Both the position numbers and the translations under genes were made by a program. This document shows, in pieces, positions 1 to 11,500 of a stretch of DNA of 31,991 nucleotides. Each line of letters starts with the position of its first letter. Within the stretch, counting starts at the first letter, position 1. The notes under the pieces were generated by a model. That model saw only the letters and a program-made list of their open reading frames with translations. It made no database searches and was not told where the DNA came from. The DNA comes from Bodo saltans (Eukaryota; Euglenozoa; Kinetoplastea; Eubodonida; Bodonidae): assembly GCA_001460835.1 (NCBI GenBank), contig CYKH01000931.1, positions 1 to 31,991 on the forward strand. The letters are read 5' to 3'.

Positions 1-2
1 TG

Positions 3-2836
3 TCATACGCAAGTTGGATCAACCTCGAGATATTTTTCGTCTCCCAAAATGCGTTTACGGGCGCTGTACCGCCTGAATACTTAACCTCTTGGCCGCGCTT
101 GCGTACGTTTCAAATCGACGACAATTAGACGACAATTTGTTGTCCGGACCACTTTCACAATTTGTGCCATTGTCAGTACACTGCCCCAATATCACCTCGT
201 TTCATGTAGACACGAACACATTCACTGGAACGCTCCCGCCCGAGTTTAGCAAATGGGGAACATCACTTTTAGAGTTTAGAGCGTACAGCAATCAACTCCA
301 TGGCACGATTCCTCTATCATACACCAACTGGAGCAATTTGTTGGAATTTCATGTTCACAACAACAGCTTGTCGGGAGTGTTGCCAGATACATTTTCTGTA
401 TGGACGAACGTACAGGAGCTGCGAATCGCCAACAACCCTCTTATCACAGGAACCCTGTGCAACGATTTTAGCAACTTCACGAAGATGATAGTATTCGATG
501 TCGCGGGATGTGACATGTACGGAACGATTCCCAGCAGTTACTCAGCTTGGCGAGATGTCAAGGAGTTCTACGTCAGTAATAACCGCCTTGTCGGCACCAT
601 ACCAGTCACTTTGGCATCTTGGGCAAACCTCACTCATTTCATCGCGTTCAAAAATGGACTGTCAGGAAGTTTACCAAAAGAATTTAGTCAGTGGAGACGA
701 CTTCAACGGCTCATAATATCCAACAACGCATTCAGCGGCTCGCTTTCAGGAGAGTTTGGGCAGTGGACTGCCATGTTTATGCTGGTCCTAGCAAATAATT
801 CCTTCTCCGGCGACTTCCCCACTACGTTTGCTGCGTTTACACAAATTACCCAGTTCGCCGCAAGTTACAATCAATTCAGCGGTACAATTCCCACTGCATG
901 GGGAGATAAATGGACCGCCCTCACATCCTTCTTTGCCGATCACAACCAGTTGGAAGGGGGGTTCCCAGCATCGTTTGGAAGTTTGATGAATCTTAACACG
1001 CTGATGCTAAGCCACAACGATCTGCGAGGGACCCTCCCCACCACCGTCCGCTGGACTGGTATGATTATCTTGACACTGCAGAATAACCCGAAGCTCCACG
1101 GAAATATTCCAACCTCCTGGAACGCCGCCTTCAGCCCATTAGCGCGTGTCATGACCGTGTGCCGGACAAAGTTGTGTGGATCTGCCGCGCAGCTGTCCAT
1201 GACAGCGCTAGGGGGGTTCCCGTGTCTCCCTTCCGACACGTATTATGATACAACGCAGACAGACGATAAGAACACCATACTCTTTGCATTTATTGCGTTA
1301 GTTGGCCCAGCTCTGAAAAGCCCGTCTGCCCCGTGCTTCACCGATTCTGCGTCGCCGACAAAGGAAGTGATAGTTCACGACGATTCTGCGCCACTGCCGC
1401 CTGGCGTCGCATCGGGTGCCTCTGCCGCGGCGACGGCTGCAAACATGGCGTGCGTCTTCACGGGCGGTTGCTCGGCCTCTGGGTTCGCGGTGGTGCAGGG
1501 CGCGTCCGCCGCCGCGCGCCTTGCGTATCGGTGCGCGGCGGCGCAGTACGCGGAGGACAACGGCGAGGACGCGGCGAAGGTTGCGCTGAGCGCGGCGGAC
1601 AGCCCGACTCAGCTGACGCTTTCGCCGCTTGGGGACACGGCTGGGCCAGCTGCGGGCACGATGGTCGGCAACACGGCGATTGTCGTGGCGAGCGGTGTGC
1701 TGATGCACGCGGTGGAGCTTGCGCGGCAGCGGATGGTGCACGGCCGCGGTGGCGAGCCGTCGGGCAGCATTGGTGTGCGTGCGCTCGAGTCGCTGCTGGA
1801 CCTGCTTGGCCACGACCTGCTGCCTGGGTCGAGCGCGGGCTTCTTCGTGATGTTCCTGCAGCCGACGCTGTCGGCGTGCGTGACGGTGCTGACGGCCGTC
1901 GACCTTGGCGTTGGCGTGCGCGTTGCGCTGGCGCTGCCGTGCATTGCGCTGTGGGTTGGTGCGATTGCGTCGGTTGGCTACGTTGTGCACGCACGTGTTA
2001 GTTGTGCTGTTGCGTTCGTTCCTGCAGCCGCGCGGCGTGGCGCCGGCGGCGGCGCATCGCGAGCGACCCGGCGCCACGCGAGTGCGTGTGTCGAGGCTGT
2101 GTTCCGGCGCGCGCAGGCTGTGCGGAGCTTCGCGTGGGAGCCGAGCGGTGCGTGGACGTGGCGGCGTGGGGACGCGGGCTCGCGGTGGTACGCGCACCAC
2201 TTCGGCGCGTTCTTCCGGATGTACAGCGCGCGGCGCCGCACGTACGTTGCGGTGGACTGCAGCTTCATTGCGCTGTGCGGCCTGGTGGCTGGCGCGGCGG
2301 AGGCGACGGGGTCGTCTGCGTCGGCCGCGTGCTTTGCGATGCAGTGGGGCGCCGGCACGCTTGCTGCGCTGACGACGGCGGTGGTGTGTCTGTTTGCGTA
2401 CCTGCGCCCGGTGCTGACGCGCATCGACACTGCCTCGTACGTGGCGCTTGGCGTGCTGGCCGTCGCCTCTGAGGTCGCTGCCGCTACTGGGGACGAGACG
2501 ACATCAAATGGATTTGCAGTCGGTGCGCTTGGATTGCAGCTTGCCTTGGTGGTGGCCAGCATGGTGTTGGGAGCGACATGGCGTGATAGTGTTCTTGAAC
2601 CATGTGCGGACCCTACTCCGCCGAAATCTCTGAAGTTGGTGGAACTTGTTGATGGTGACAAGGAACGCACTGTCAAGCAGTTGTCAGACAAAAAACTGAT
2701 GGCGGCAGCTGGTGATGCAGATGTAACTATTCCCTTTCTATTTTCACACAATCCCAACTTATCTCAAAGCGAACAGTTGAAGCGGTTGGTCGTGTTGGCT
2801 TCGAAGGTGAAGCGACGGGCCTCTTGTGCTGAGTGA
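3..2836 (+). CDS. LRR / multi-TM surface protein, 5'-partial and frameshifted
   Basis: Leucine-rich-repeat ectodomain followed by a multi-membrane C-terminal part; a likely surface protein of unknown ligand. From the window edge to about 1240 there are roughly 15 repeats of about 24 residues with the plant-like pattern N-x-[LF]-x-G-x-[IL]-P, most with a Trp just before the next repeat. An Ala-rich stretch (about 1390-1780) follows, then hydrophobic segments around 1820-2010 and 2240-2580, then a charged tail to the TGA at 2834. Repeats run in frame 3 (3-125), hit a TAG at 126, and resume in frame 2 just after an 11-bp direct repeat (117-138); without one copy the repeat reads FQIDDNLLSGPL. 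No ATG occurs in frame near 89, so the real start lies upstream of the window. Bases from about 1390 to 2480 are far more GC-rich than those on either side. It could be a pseudogene, a recent allele or an assembly error. The family assignment is confident; the function is not known. Confidence 0.8.
117..138 (+). repeat. 11-bp imperfect tandem duplication
   Basis: GACGACAATTA (117-127) is followed at once by GACGACAATTT (128-138). Eleven is not a multiple of three, and the copy places a TAG at 126-128 in the upstream LRR frame while opening the downstream frame. Taking out one copy rejoins the two halves of a normal LRR unit. Confidence 0.85.
1390..2480 (+). other. GC-rich block inside the LRR gene
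   Basis: Third codon positions become almost wholly G or C from about 1390 and return to a mixed pattern near 2480, both within one reading frame. The block covers the Ala-rich linker and most of the membrane region. It also creates long open frames on the opposite strand (for example 1298-2200 on the minus strand) that show no protein-family features. Confidence 0.75.
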
Positions 2837-3049
2837 TAATGAACGATTTTTCTATTGTGTGGTTTCGCGTCGCTTACTTTTCTCCCTGGCGTATTCTTTT
2901 TTCGCGTCCCCCCTTTTTTGCATGATTGAGATGAAAATGCTTTTTGGACAAGGTTGCCCCCCAGCGCGTTTGCTCTGTATTCTGTCGTCACTTCACCAAA
3001 CAGTTTGATTTGATATATTTTATTTTTGTTCATTTTTCTACATCGTTTA

Positions 3050-3051
3050 AG
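3050..3051 (+). promoter_or_regulatory. Candidate trans-splice acceptor for the PPR-like gene
   Basis: A T-rich tract at about 3016-3048 is followed by its first AG at 3050-3051, 20 nt before the ATG at 3072. Kinetoplastid mRNAs are capped by spliced-leader addition at such sites. Confidence 0.5.
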
Positions 3052-3071
3052 TTAAAAGACTCTTTGTAAAA

Positions 3072-5234
3072 ATGCGTCCTGTACTGTCACAACCAACCTG
3101 CTTTGCCGCAAGAAGCGTTTGTGCGTTCTCTGTAGTTGTGTACTCTCGCAGAGGTGTTGTCTCTTCTACAAGGCGGTTGCGGGCGTCACAAGGTCCCTCA
3201 AGCATGTGGAGTCTGCGCCAAGCTGATCTAGTCTTTAAAATGGGCAGCGATGAGGCGTTTGTTGCTGAGGGAGAGGCAAAAGTTGAAAGGAATAAAATGC
3301 GACTGAATGATCGAATGAGTGTGAAGCGGGAAACGGCGTTTAAGTTTGGACAACGTCGTGGCCAGCACAATCTTGAACACGGCTTAACCAGTGAGGCCCG
3401 ACGCGTTGCCGCAGAGGCCGAGGAGGGCTACCGCCTCACATCTAACAGTCTTCAACAGCGACCAGGCGGCTTGACGGGAGGCGAAGAGGTGAAACGAATC
3501 GATCCTTCCACCGGCGAAGAGGTCATCTACCGGCGATACGCTGCGCCATTTGATGAGACCAATGTGCCCTCGACCGATGCGAGATTCGCGTTTCGAAACC
3601 AAATTGGGCAGCTCTCAAACACAACGAACAAAGATTCGTGGCAGTTTCCAGAACACAGGGATGTGTCTAACCCGTCATTGCTCGCAGAACGACGTGTTCG
3701 GCATTTATTGGAAGCAGGAGAATTACCGCTGTCCGAAAAGATCGACCTTCTTGGCTCTGCAATGAGCGATGTGTTTCGTAAACAGTTGCCGCTGCAGCCG
3801 AAGGTGTGGACAGCACTTTTTACAGTCTGGGGCCAAGCCCATGCTGAGCCACTAGTTGAGGCGTACAGTCAAAAGCAAGGGCAACTCACGAGCTCCACGA
3901 GGGCCTCATTACCGAAATCCACAACTTCCGATCCAATAGCCCAACAGGAGCATCCTCCCGTTCCTCACGGAGGCTTGCTGGCATCGACGCAAAGTCTTAA
4001 GTGTCTTGACTGGATGAAGGAAGCTTACTTCCACATGCGTAGTGGGTTTACTGCTCCCACTCCGCAAGTCATGGAATCTGTCATGGGTGCATTGGCACTC
4101 TCTGGCGCCACGGATCAGCCCACCGTCCACCTTGCTCACCGTATCTTGCTGGATGCAGACCGTTACGTCACGCTTCCCACGCGTACCACTTACGCTGCAT
4201 ATTTTGACATTTGCAACAGATGCGAGATCATGCACTTCGCCGTGAAGCGCTTTGCGGATGCCATTGACAACCTTTTTATTGAGCCTGACGCAGCGATGGC
4301 CACCGCACTGCTACGCGGATTGCATGAAAATGGGCTGGTGGAAGAAGCAATTGCCATGTTAGCACGAATGCAGCGCATCGACGCCGATGTGCAGTTCTTA
4401 AATGCGTCGATGGAAACCCTGTTATTGTCTCAAGATGCTCGTGCCGTTCTTGCGTCGTACGAGGCCGTCGTGAAGGAGAAGAGATCTATCGTGCCATCAT
4501 CCGATACCTTCACGTTGATGCTTTTGGCGTGTGAACGACTTGCGGACTGGACGCCGGTGAGAAATATTTTGTCGGAAATGCAACTTCATCGAGTGAAAGG
4601 AGATGCTCAATGTCTCAATTTGCTGCTGAAAGGACTCTTGCTCCAGAAAATGAACACATTCGCACACCAGTTGTATCTTACTATGCGGTTGAAGCGGATT
4701 GACGTGTGGCCTGCGGTGGAGGCGGTCCTCCCCTCGACGATTACCAACGCTGTCGCAACATTGTCTCGTAAGAGTCTCAAGCGATTGACGAAGCAGCGCC
4801 AGTTTCTACGAGGGAACGAACCCTTTGCTCTCACAAAACAAGTTGTCGCAGACGCGATGCTCCTAAAAAAGTCTTTTCACCTTGATGAACCTCCGCGCAC
4901 TACGCAAACCCCTCACGTTTCATACGCAACCAGTGTGCATCATCAATCATCAGCATCAGGCCACACAGATGCATCTTTCCCGGCTGGGAATTCGGTGAAG
5001 GTGGGCTCCACGACGCATGACGGTTCAGTGATGACGGAGAAGGCGGCAGTGGTCCCCGCACCACAGCAACAAACGTCGCCCGTGATGATTGATTTGGATG
5101 CACTGCTTGCCGATACGAATAATGATCAGCAACAGGAGGCGCATGGGGGTATCGTTCTCCCTCAGCAACGGATAAGACGAAGGGGCAAGCGATGGATGCC
5201 ACGCCCAAGTGTTTCACACATCCAGTCTAATTGA
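3072..5234 (+). CDS. PPR-like mitochondrial protein
   Basis: Predicted 720-residue mitochondrial protein, probably an RNA-binding or mitoribosome-associated helical repeat protein. The N-terminus is rich in Arg, Ser and hydrophobic residues and lacks acidic residues for about 50 residues, as expected for a mitochondrial presequence. Residues of about 330-580 form paired helices of roughly 35 residues with PPR-style patterns, such as ATALLRGLHENGLVEEAIAM and DTFTLMLLACERL. The last 120 residues are low-complexity, rich in Gln, His and Ser, and end with a basic patch (RIRRRGKRW). Kinetoplastid mitochondria contain many PPR proteins in ribosomes and RNA processing; which one this matches cannot be told by reading. 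The start is the first ATG after the presumed splice acceptor. The fold is moderately sure; the exact role is unknown. Confidence 0.8.
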   Translation: MRPVLSQPTCFAARSVCAFSVVVYSRRGVVSSTRRLRASQGPSSMWSLRQADLVFKMGSDEAFVAEGEAKVERNKMRLNDRMSVKRETAFKFGQRRGQHNLEHGLTSEARRVAAEAEEGYRLTSNSLQQRPGGLTGGEEVKRIDPSTGEEVIYRRYAAPFDETNVPSTDARFAFRNQIGQLSNTTNKDSWQFPEHRDVSNPSLLAERRVRHLLEAGELPLSEKIDLLGSAMSDVFRKQLPLQPKVWTALFTVWGQAHAEPLVEAYSQKQGQLTSSTRASLPKSTTSDPIAQQEHPPVPHGGLLASTQSLKCLDWMKEAYFHMRSGFTAPTPQVMESVMGALALSGATDQPTVHLAHRILLDADRYVTLPTRTTYAAYFDICNRCEIMHFAVKRFADAIDNLFIEPDAAMATALLRGLHENGLVEEAIAMLARMQRIDADVQFLNASMETLLLSQDARAVLASYEAVVKEKRSIVPSSDTFTLMLLACERLADWTPVRNILSEMQLHRVKGDAQCLNLLLKGLLLQKMNTFAHQLYLTMRLKRIDVWPAVEAVLPSTITNAVATLSRKSLKRLTKQRQFLRGNEPFALTKQVVADAMLLKKSFHLDEPPRTTQTPHVSYATSVHHQSSASGHTDASFPAGNSVKVGSTTHDGSVMTEKAAVVPAPQQQTSPVMIDLDALLADTNNDQQQEAHGGIVLPQQRIRRRGKRWMPRPSVSHIQSN

Positions 5235-5268
5235 TGAGTATCTTTTTCATTTCTATTTTTCGCGCAGT

Positions 5269-5291
5269 GGATTTACATGGCATGTAAATCC
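5269..5291. repeat. Perfect 11-bp inverted repeat, 1-nt spacer
   Basis: GGATTTACATG (5269-5279), a single G, then CATGTAAATCC (5281-5291), which is its exact reverse complement. It lies 35 nt after the stop codon of the PPR-like gene and before the next gene's polypyrimidine tract, so it would fall in the 3' UTR as a hairpin, or in DNA as a palindrome. Confidence 0.85.
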
Positions 5292-5434
5292 TGAGTGTGA
5301 TTGCTTCTTCAAATTCATTACCCTCATCTTGTTCTTTTGAGATTCACATCGGCTAGAAATCAAAAAAAAGATAATTACAAGAGGAGACGATTCCTTGGGG
5401 ATTCCTACAGTCACCCATATCGTCTCACATTTTC

Positions 5435-5436
5435 AG
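5435..5436 (+). promoter_or_regulatory. Candidate trans-splice acceptor for the WD40/coiled-coil gene
   Basis: The pyrimidine-rich stretch at about 5410-5434 ends in TTTTCAG, with AG at 5435-5436. The first ATG downstream is 5516. An earlier tract (5318-5339) with AG at 5340-5341 is an alternative. Confidence 0.4.
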
Positions 5437-5515
5437 CCACAAACACACACGTACATTTTTATCGCTCGTCGTGAAAGAGAGAATACATTTGTTTGCCCCA
5501 CTACATACAGGAAGT

Positions 5516-8500
5516 ATGCCTCCAGTGGAAGTCACAGTACACTTCGAGGGCAGTGGTTCAGTCATCGCCTTCGACGTGATGCCGTCCTTCGACCAGCTGG
5601 TCTATTGCATTCGATGCGATATCGTGAAACGCGGCCATTTTGAATTGCACAGCAGAACCCTTCGTGGGGCTGCTTTGTTGCTGAAAGATCAGCATGCATT
5701 GAATCGTGTGAGCTCTGATGGTAGCTCGTTCTCCGTCGAGGTCCTTCGAACAGACTCACCCGGTCGTGGAGTTGGCGTCGGCCTTCGTTCGTCTCCGGGA
5801 CAACGTCACGCTGCGACGTCCTCAGGTGGCAGCCCTCGAGCTGCCTCTCCCCTTCAGAAGAAGCCCCAGTCAGGAGGCATCTTGTCCCCATTGCAAGGGG
5901 GCCATCCGTCCTCAGTCAACTTTCTTGAGATGCTACAAGATCGCACTGTATCCTTCAGCAGTGGAGTCCCTGTGGGAGCCTCTAGTACATCGCCCCTTCG
6001 CGGCAGTAGAATGTTCGCTCCGATTCAAATGTCTACAGGCATGAAAAAAAAAAAGCGGCGGGCAGCCCTCGAGCCGCTTCTCCTCCTCAGAAGAAGCCCC
6101 AGTCAGGAGGCATCTTGTCCCCCCTGCAAGGGGGCCATCCGTCCTCAGTCAATTTCCTTGATATGCTACAAGATCGCACTGTATCCTTCAGCAGTGGCGT
6201 CCCTGTGGGGGCCTCTAGTACATCGCCCCTTCGCGGCAGTAGAATGTTCGCTCCCATTCAAATGTCTACAGGCATGAATGGGGTCGTTGCCTCAACATTA
6301 GCCCGAGCAGCATCCGCCTCCCGCATGTCACCGTCCCGCGCCGCATCGACGAATGATCTCCTCGGAAGCACAGTGACGTCAGAGTACGTGGCCGACACTA
6401 AACCATCGGGGATGTCTTCATCGTCCGCCGCAAGTTCACCCCAGCACCGTGCGTCAGCAGAGCGCATTCCCAGCCGCCACGCAAGCCCCACACACCGAGG
6501 TGGAGCTCACAACGACGTCACGACGAAGTACGTGGACGCGGCTGGTTCTGCCTTGAACCGCAGCCCGTCGTCATCAGACACGCACAGCACAACTTACATC
6601 CAACATCGTGCCTCGTCTCATACTTCAAGTGGCCACGTTTACGTGGACTCTGACCAACTCCAGCGTGCCTTGAATGCACCCGCTAAGCCTTCACCTACCA
6701 AAGCAGCGGCACCCAAGAACAGTGGTGTGATCCCTCTGGACATCGCCGTATCAACCGAAGATAGCAATGTCGTTCGACTATCTGATGTGATCCCTGTCAA
6801 TGAAGTCATTCAGGCAGCAGAAGTCACAAACGATGGGGCTGTTGTGTGGCACTCAGACGGCAGTCACGCCGCGTTGATTGTGCGAGATGCTGCCACCGGC
6901 GATATGATCGCACGTGTCACCACCACGTCTGTGTCCTCCACGGTGCACACCACCTGCACATCCCTCTGTGCGGTGGGTGCTGATGCCATGTGGGCAGGAT
7001 TCACAGATGGCACTGTTGTGGTGTTTCACTCTGTCACGTACAAAGAGGCCGCACTCTTACGTGGGCATCGTGGCTCTGTCACGTGCATCGCCGTCTCCTC
7101 AAGTGGAACGTTTGTATTCACTGGCAGTGAGGACGGGTTAATTCGCCAATACGACGCCGCATTCGCGTCCTTGCATAATGTTCTCCAGCAGAGCAGCGGT
7201 GACGTGCGAGGAGCTGTTGACCGTGGTGCCATTCTGGCACTGGCGGCGGTCGACGTGCCGCGACTGGACCAACACCACCCTCACGCCTTCTCCACCTGGG
7301 TGTTTGCTGGCACATCGTCACGGCTTTTGCAGTTATGGACAGCGGAGCACTCGGAAGTCTCTGTTGAGGTGTGCGATGCGCATGAAGGTGCTCTGCGCGC
7401 CTTGGCAGTGGAGCCACAACTGCGCTCATCGAGCACCGGCCGTAGTGTGCGCGTATGGACGGGCTCCAATGACGGCCGTATTCGAGTGTGGGACGCAAAA
7501 CAGAAGAACGTTCGGCATGCCACCGACATTGATTTCGGGGCAGCCTCTCCCGAGATGACGTTTGTGACAGAGTTCAGCACGCACAAGGCGCCTGTGATTT
7601 GTCTGCGCGCACTTGAAGGGAGGATGCTTGCGCTATCCGATGATCAAACTCTCAGCGTCTACACCCTCACGCCCCCTTCGCCTCGAGGACACAATGCAAA
7701 GAAACATGAGGGAGGGGAGGACGAGGATGCGGATCCTGTGTTCTTGACACAAGTTGCAAACGGGAGTCGAGTGTCGGCCTACTCATGTATTGCCCTCGGC
7801 CCTGTGCAAATGTTACGATCGGTCTGGTGCTGCGGTGGGTTAGACCGGACCGTGTCGATATGGAGCGTTCCGGATATGACCTCCTCCACCACTTTCTCTC
7901 ATCCCTTTCCCTCCTCGACTGTTGCTAACGGCATCGGTCGATCGCAAGGAGCAGCGGTGGGTGGACTTCCCACGCTTGCCTCCTCGCTAGCAGATTCTTC
8001 GTATTTAGGCGATCGTGAGGTGCAGTTGACAAGAATCATGAGGTCCCGCGTCATGCAACGTGCCCTTGGGGACTGCGTCTCTGAGGAAGAGACGCAACGG
8101 TACATCTTGCATGTGGAGCACGAACGAGACTTGTTCAGATTGCTCTCACTATCGGACACGGTCATTCGGCAGCGATACTCCGTCACCACCGATGCGTATG
8201 TGGGTGATCTCACCACCACCGCACTTGTCGCACATGCGCAAATGGGCCTTGCGTGGTTGGCGCTCTACGAGGACGTGATGCTTCGAATGCATTCGATGGT
8301 TCGTTCCTTTGCGCGATCGTCCTCTCTTGCCAACGGAAACACGCAGCGACTGATGCACAATTTCCGCCACCTGCAAGAAGACCTCGAAAAGAAAATCGAG
8401 GAGCGCAGCGCGATGCTGGAAGATCAGAAGACAAGTTACGCGTCGCTCAGGGTTGCACACGAAGCCGCCCTCGCGAGAGGCATGATCCTCGAAGCGGATG

Positions 8501-11500
8501 TGTCGGATCTGACGATCATGAAAGACACACTGACCACCTCTGCATTTTCGTTGGAAAAGTCTCTCAAAGCAGCGGAAGAGGCCGTCACGGATCTAAAACG
8601 TCGAGAAGTGCTCCATCTCCAAGAGCGCCAGGAGCTCGAGCGACGCCTGTCTGAAGCGGAGCGGCGAGACGTGGAACACTCGCGCAACCTAGATGGCGCT
8701 GGGAACGACCTCAGTGCTGCTCGCAGAGATGAACGAGAGGCCCGCCGAGAATGTGCCGCGTTGGAGCACCGTGTAGGTCAGCTCGAAGCAAGGCTCAAGT
8801 CCCAAGAACAGAGGGCGCAAGAAGATGAGGCTACGTGGACACGCCGATTGGATGATCTCCGCAGGAAGATGCTTGATGCGGCGGATGAGGCGGAGAAGGA
8901 ATTGCGCTCCTCGAAAGAACATAGCCGACAACAAATCGAATTATCTCGCGAGGAAACTAGGTCATTGGAGAGCAAGCTACGTGAGCAGCAACGCATGATG
9001 GACCAGCTGACAACACGCAGCACACTCTCCCAAGAGCAACATAAAGCTCTCCAACAGCAGCTCGACGACAATAAACGCGGCATGGAGGAGTCGAGCGCCA
9101 GTGCCCATCGTCGGTGGCAGGAGGATGTCGCACGATTGGAGGCCACTGTGCTGGAACGCAGCTCAAAGAATGAACAACTTCGCTCACAGATCCACTCGCT
9201 TGAAGCGCAACACGAACGTTCCCACATGCAAACGTCAACGTTGCAGCGGCTCGTGGAGCAACTGCGATCAGAGAAAGAAGCGGTGGAGCAGCGGTTGCAG
9301 ACGGTGATTGATGCTAGTCGCACGAGCGCTCAGCAACAAAGTCAAATTCTTCCAAACACCGTCGCACGCCTCAAGAATGAACTGCTGGTGCTGCAAGACT
9401 CTTTGACGGAGGAACGTTCACGGCGCTTGCAGCAAGAGCAGCTCTTGGCAGCAGCAGAAGAGCATTACGAACTTGTGCAGCGACAATCAGTGGACGACAT
9501 CGCCACAGCGAAGGCGATTTCGAACAAAGAATTGAATGTGCGAATTCGACGAGAGGAGGAGTTACGCTCGCAAGCGGAAGTCCTTAGTACCGCGAACGCA
9601 AGCCTAACCGCCCAAGTGCGCGCATTGGAAACGAGAGTTGAGGATCTCAATACTGCGACGCGCTCGCATGCACAACTCCACGATGAAGCAGCTCGTCTGC
9701 GTGTTGAAATTCTCACTTCCTCTCAACGGGTAGATGAGCTTAAAGGTCGTTTGCATGATGCAGAGCAACACCACAGAGCAGCGCTTGAATCCACCACTGC
9801 GGAGTTCTTATTGACACTGCAGACTATGCGCGATCAGTTGCATCAAAAGTCAGAACTCTTGGTCCAGCTTGAGATGAAGAAGCGATCTTTGGAAGCAACA
9901 GTGGACAGGAACGCGTTCGAGATGGCTGAATTCTCCACCCGCATTCAACAGGTAACGCATGAGAATGCTTACGTCATGGAATCTAAGGCGTTGCTTCAGG
10001 AGCAGCTCCATGGAACTGCGCAACTGTTGTCCAACAGCGAGCATCAGAAGCGCGCACTCGAGGCGCAGGTGGAGCGTCAGACTATCGAGCTAAGGGATGC
10101 CAACGGTGGCAACCAGAGCTTGATCGATGAGCTCGCACATGTGACTGCAACAGTACAGGCGCTGCGCAGTGAGAAAGACCGCCGTGGTGCCGACTTGGAT
10201 ACTCACCACCATCAAAAGCTTGAGGCACAACAGTCAGCAAAAAGAATCCTGGACCTTGAGCATGCTCTTCGTCAAGCAAACGACATTATCACCAGTAGTG
10301 CCAATCAGCTGCACGCTCAGGACGCGGAAATTCAAAACTTGCGAACTGCACACGACACGCTGCGCTCCACCCACGAGCGGTACTTGCAGGAGTCTGAAGA
10401 CGAGAGGTGCGCCCTTCGAGAGCGCCTCGAGCGCGAGGAATCTGAGCGCCGGCTGCTGGAGACAGGCGCCCGTGGGGCGACGGCTAGAGTGCGAGACCTT
10501 GAGCAGCAGCGGCATCACTCCGAGGAACGCCTCCGCAGTGAGAGCCACTTTGAGGGGCAATCTTTATTAGATCAACTCAGCGCAGCGCACGATCGGTGCT
10601 CGGTCTTGACCAATGAACTCACGGAGTTGGAGGCGGCCGCGACGCGATCCAGTGGCACAATAGCGCATCTTCAATTTGAGCTGGAAGCAAAAGACAAGGA
10701 GCTTGCCGCGCTGCTTATCAACCACCAAGAATTAGAAGCGTCACGCAGCGCAGTAGCCGCGCTACCGTCAGTGCAACGGGAGGTGATAAGTCTTCAGCGG
10801 CGACTTGACGATGCTCATCTACGTGAAGATCACCTCAAGCTGGAGCTGGAGGAGTTTTCCCGCTTGACCCAAGAAACAAGTGCCATCGCCCAACAGGCTC
10901 TCGAAAAGGAGGTCCGTGAACTTGGACAGCAAATCACAGAGTTAAAGCACCGAGAGGTAAGTGCCACGTCAGCACACGCTCATCAACTGCTGAGTCTGGA
11001 GCAACGCATTCGTTCTGCAAACTTAGAAATCCTGGAGTTGCAAGAGGAGCATAATCGCACCACGGCGCTCTTGGAAGAAGCACAGCACGCCCTTGTCCAA
11101 GCCGCCGCCCCACCGTCACCGCTGTCCTCCGCTGCAAGTAGCCCCAAAACTGGTGGTGGCCACTTCGCCGACAGGCAACAAGGGGCGTTATCGGCGATCC
11201 TCCAGCAGGCCCTTCTCATGCAACAGCAACGAGATGCGTGCCTGTTGTATTGGAACACAATTCTGGCTCCCTACGTGGAGGAGCGCTCTCGTTTTCTTGT
11301 GCTGTCCTTTTCCCATCTTGCCCAACGCGCGCAGGATCAACTGTCTGTCACGCGAAGGACCCACGCCATCACTGAGGAGCAGCAGCGCAGCTCTTTGGTG
11401 GACCTGGCAAAACAACGAGATGCATTGGCAGGGACGCATGAACAACGACAACAGCTGATTGCGGAAGTGCAAACAGAGCTGCGAGAATTGTACACTCGAT

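Noticed and set aside
1333-2001. 222-codon open frame on the + strand in another frame
   Set aside because: Product of the same GC-rich composition; rich in Arg, Cys and Gly, with no domain, and overlapping a frame with clear membrane helices.
1298-2200. 300-codon open frame on the minus strand
   Set aside because: It lies wholly opposite the LRR/multi-TM gene, mostly in its GC-rich part, where stop codons are rare on both strands. The translation is Arg/Ala-rich without family features, and all supported genes are on the + strand.
6044-6060. Poly-A plus short joint as a retroposed insertion
   Set aside because: The following sequence is a copy of the preceding unit rather than a retroelement, there is no target-site duplication, and one added A gives a simple in-frame tandem repeat.
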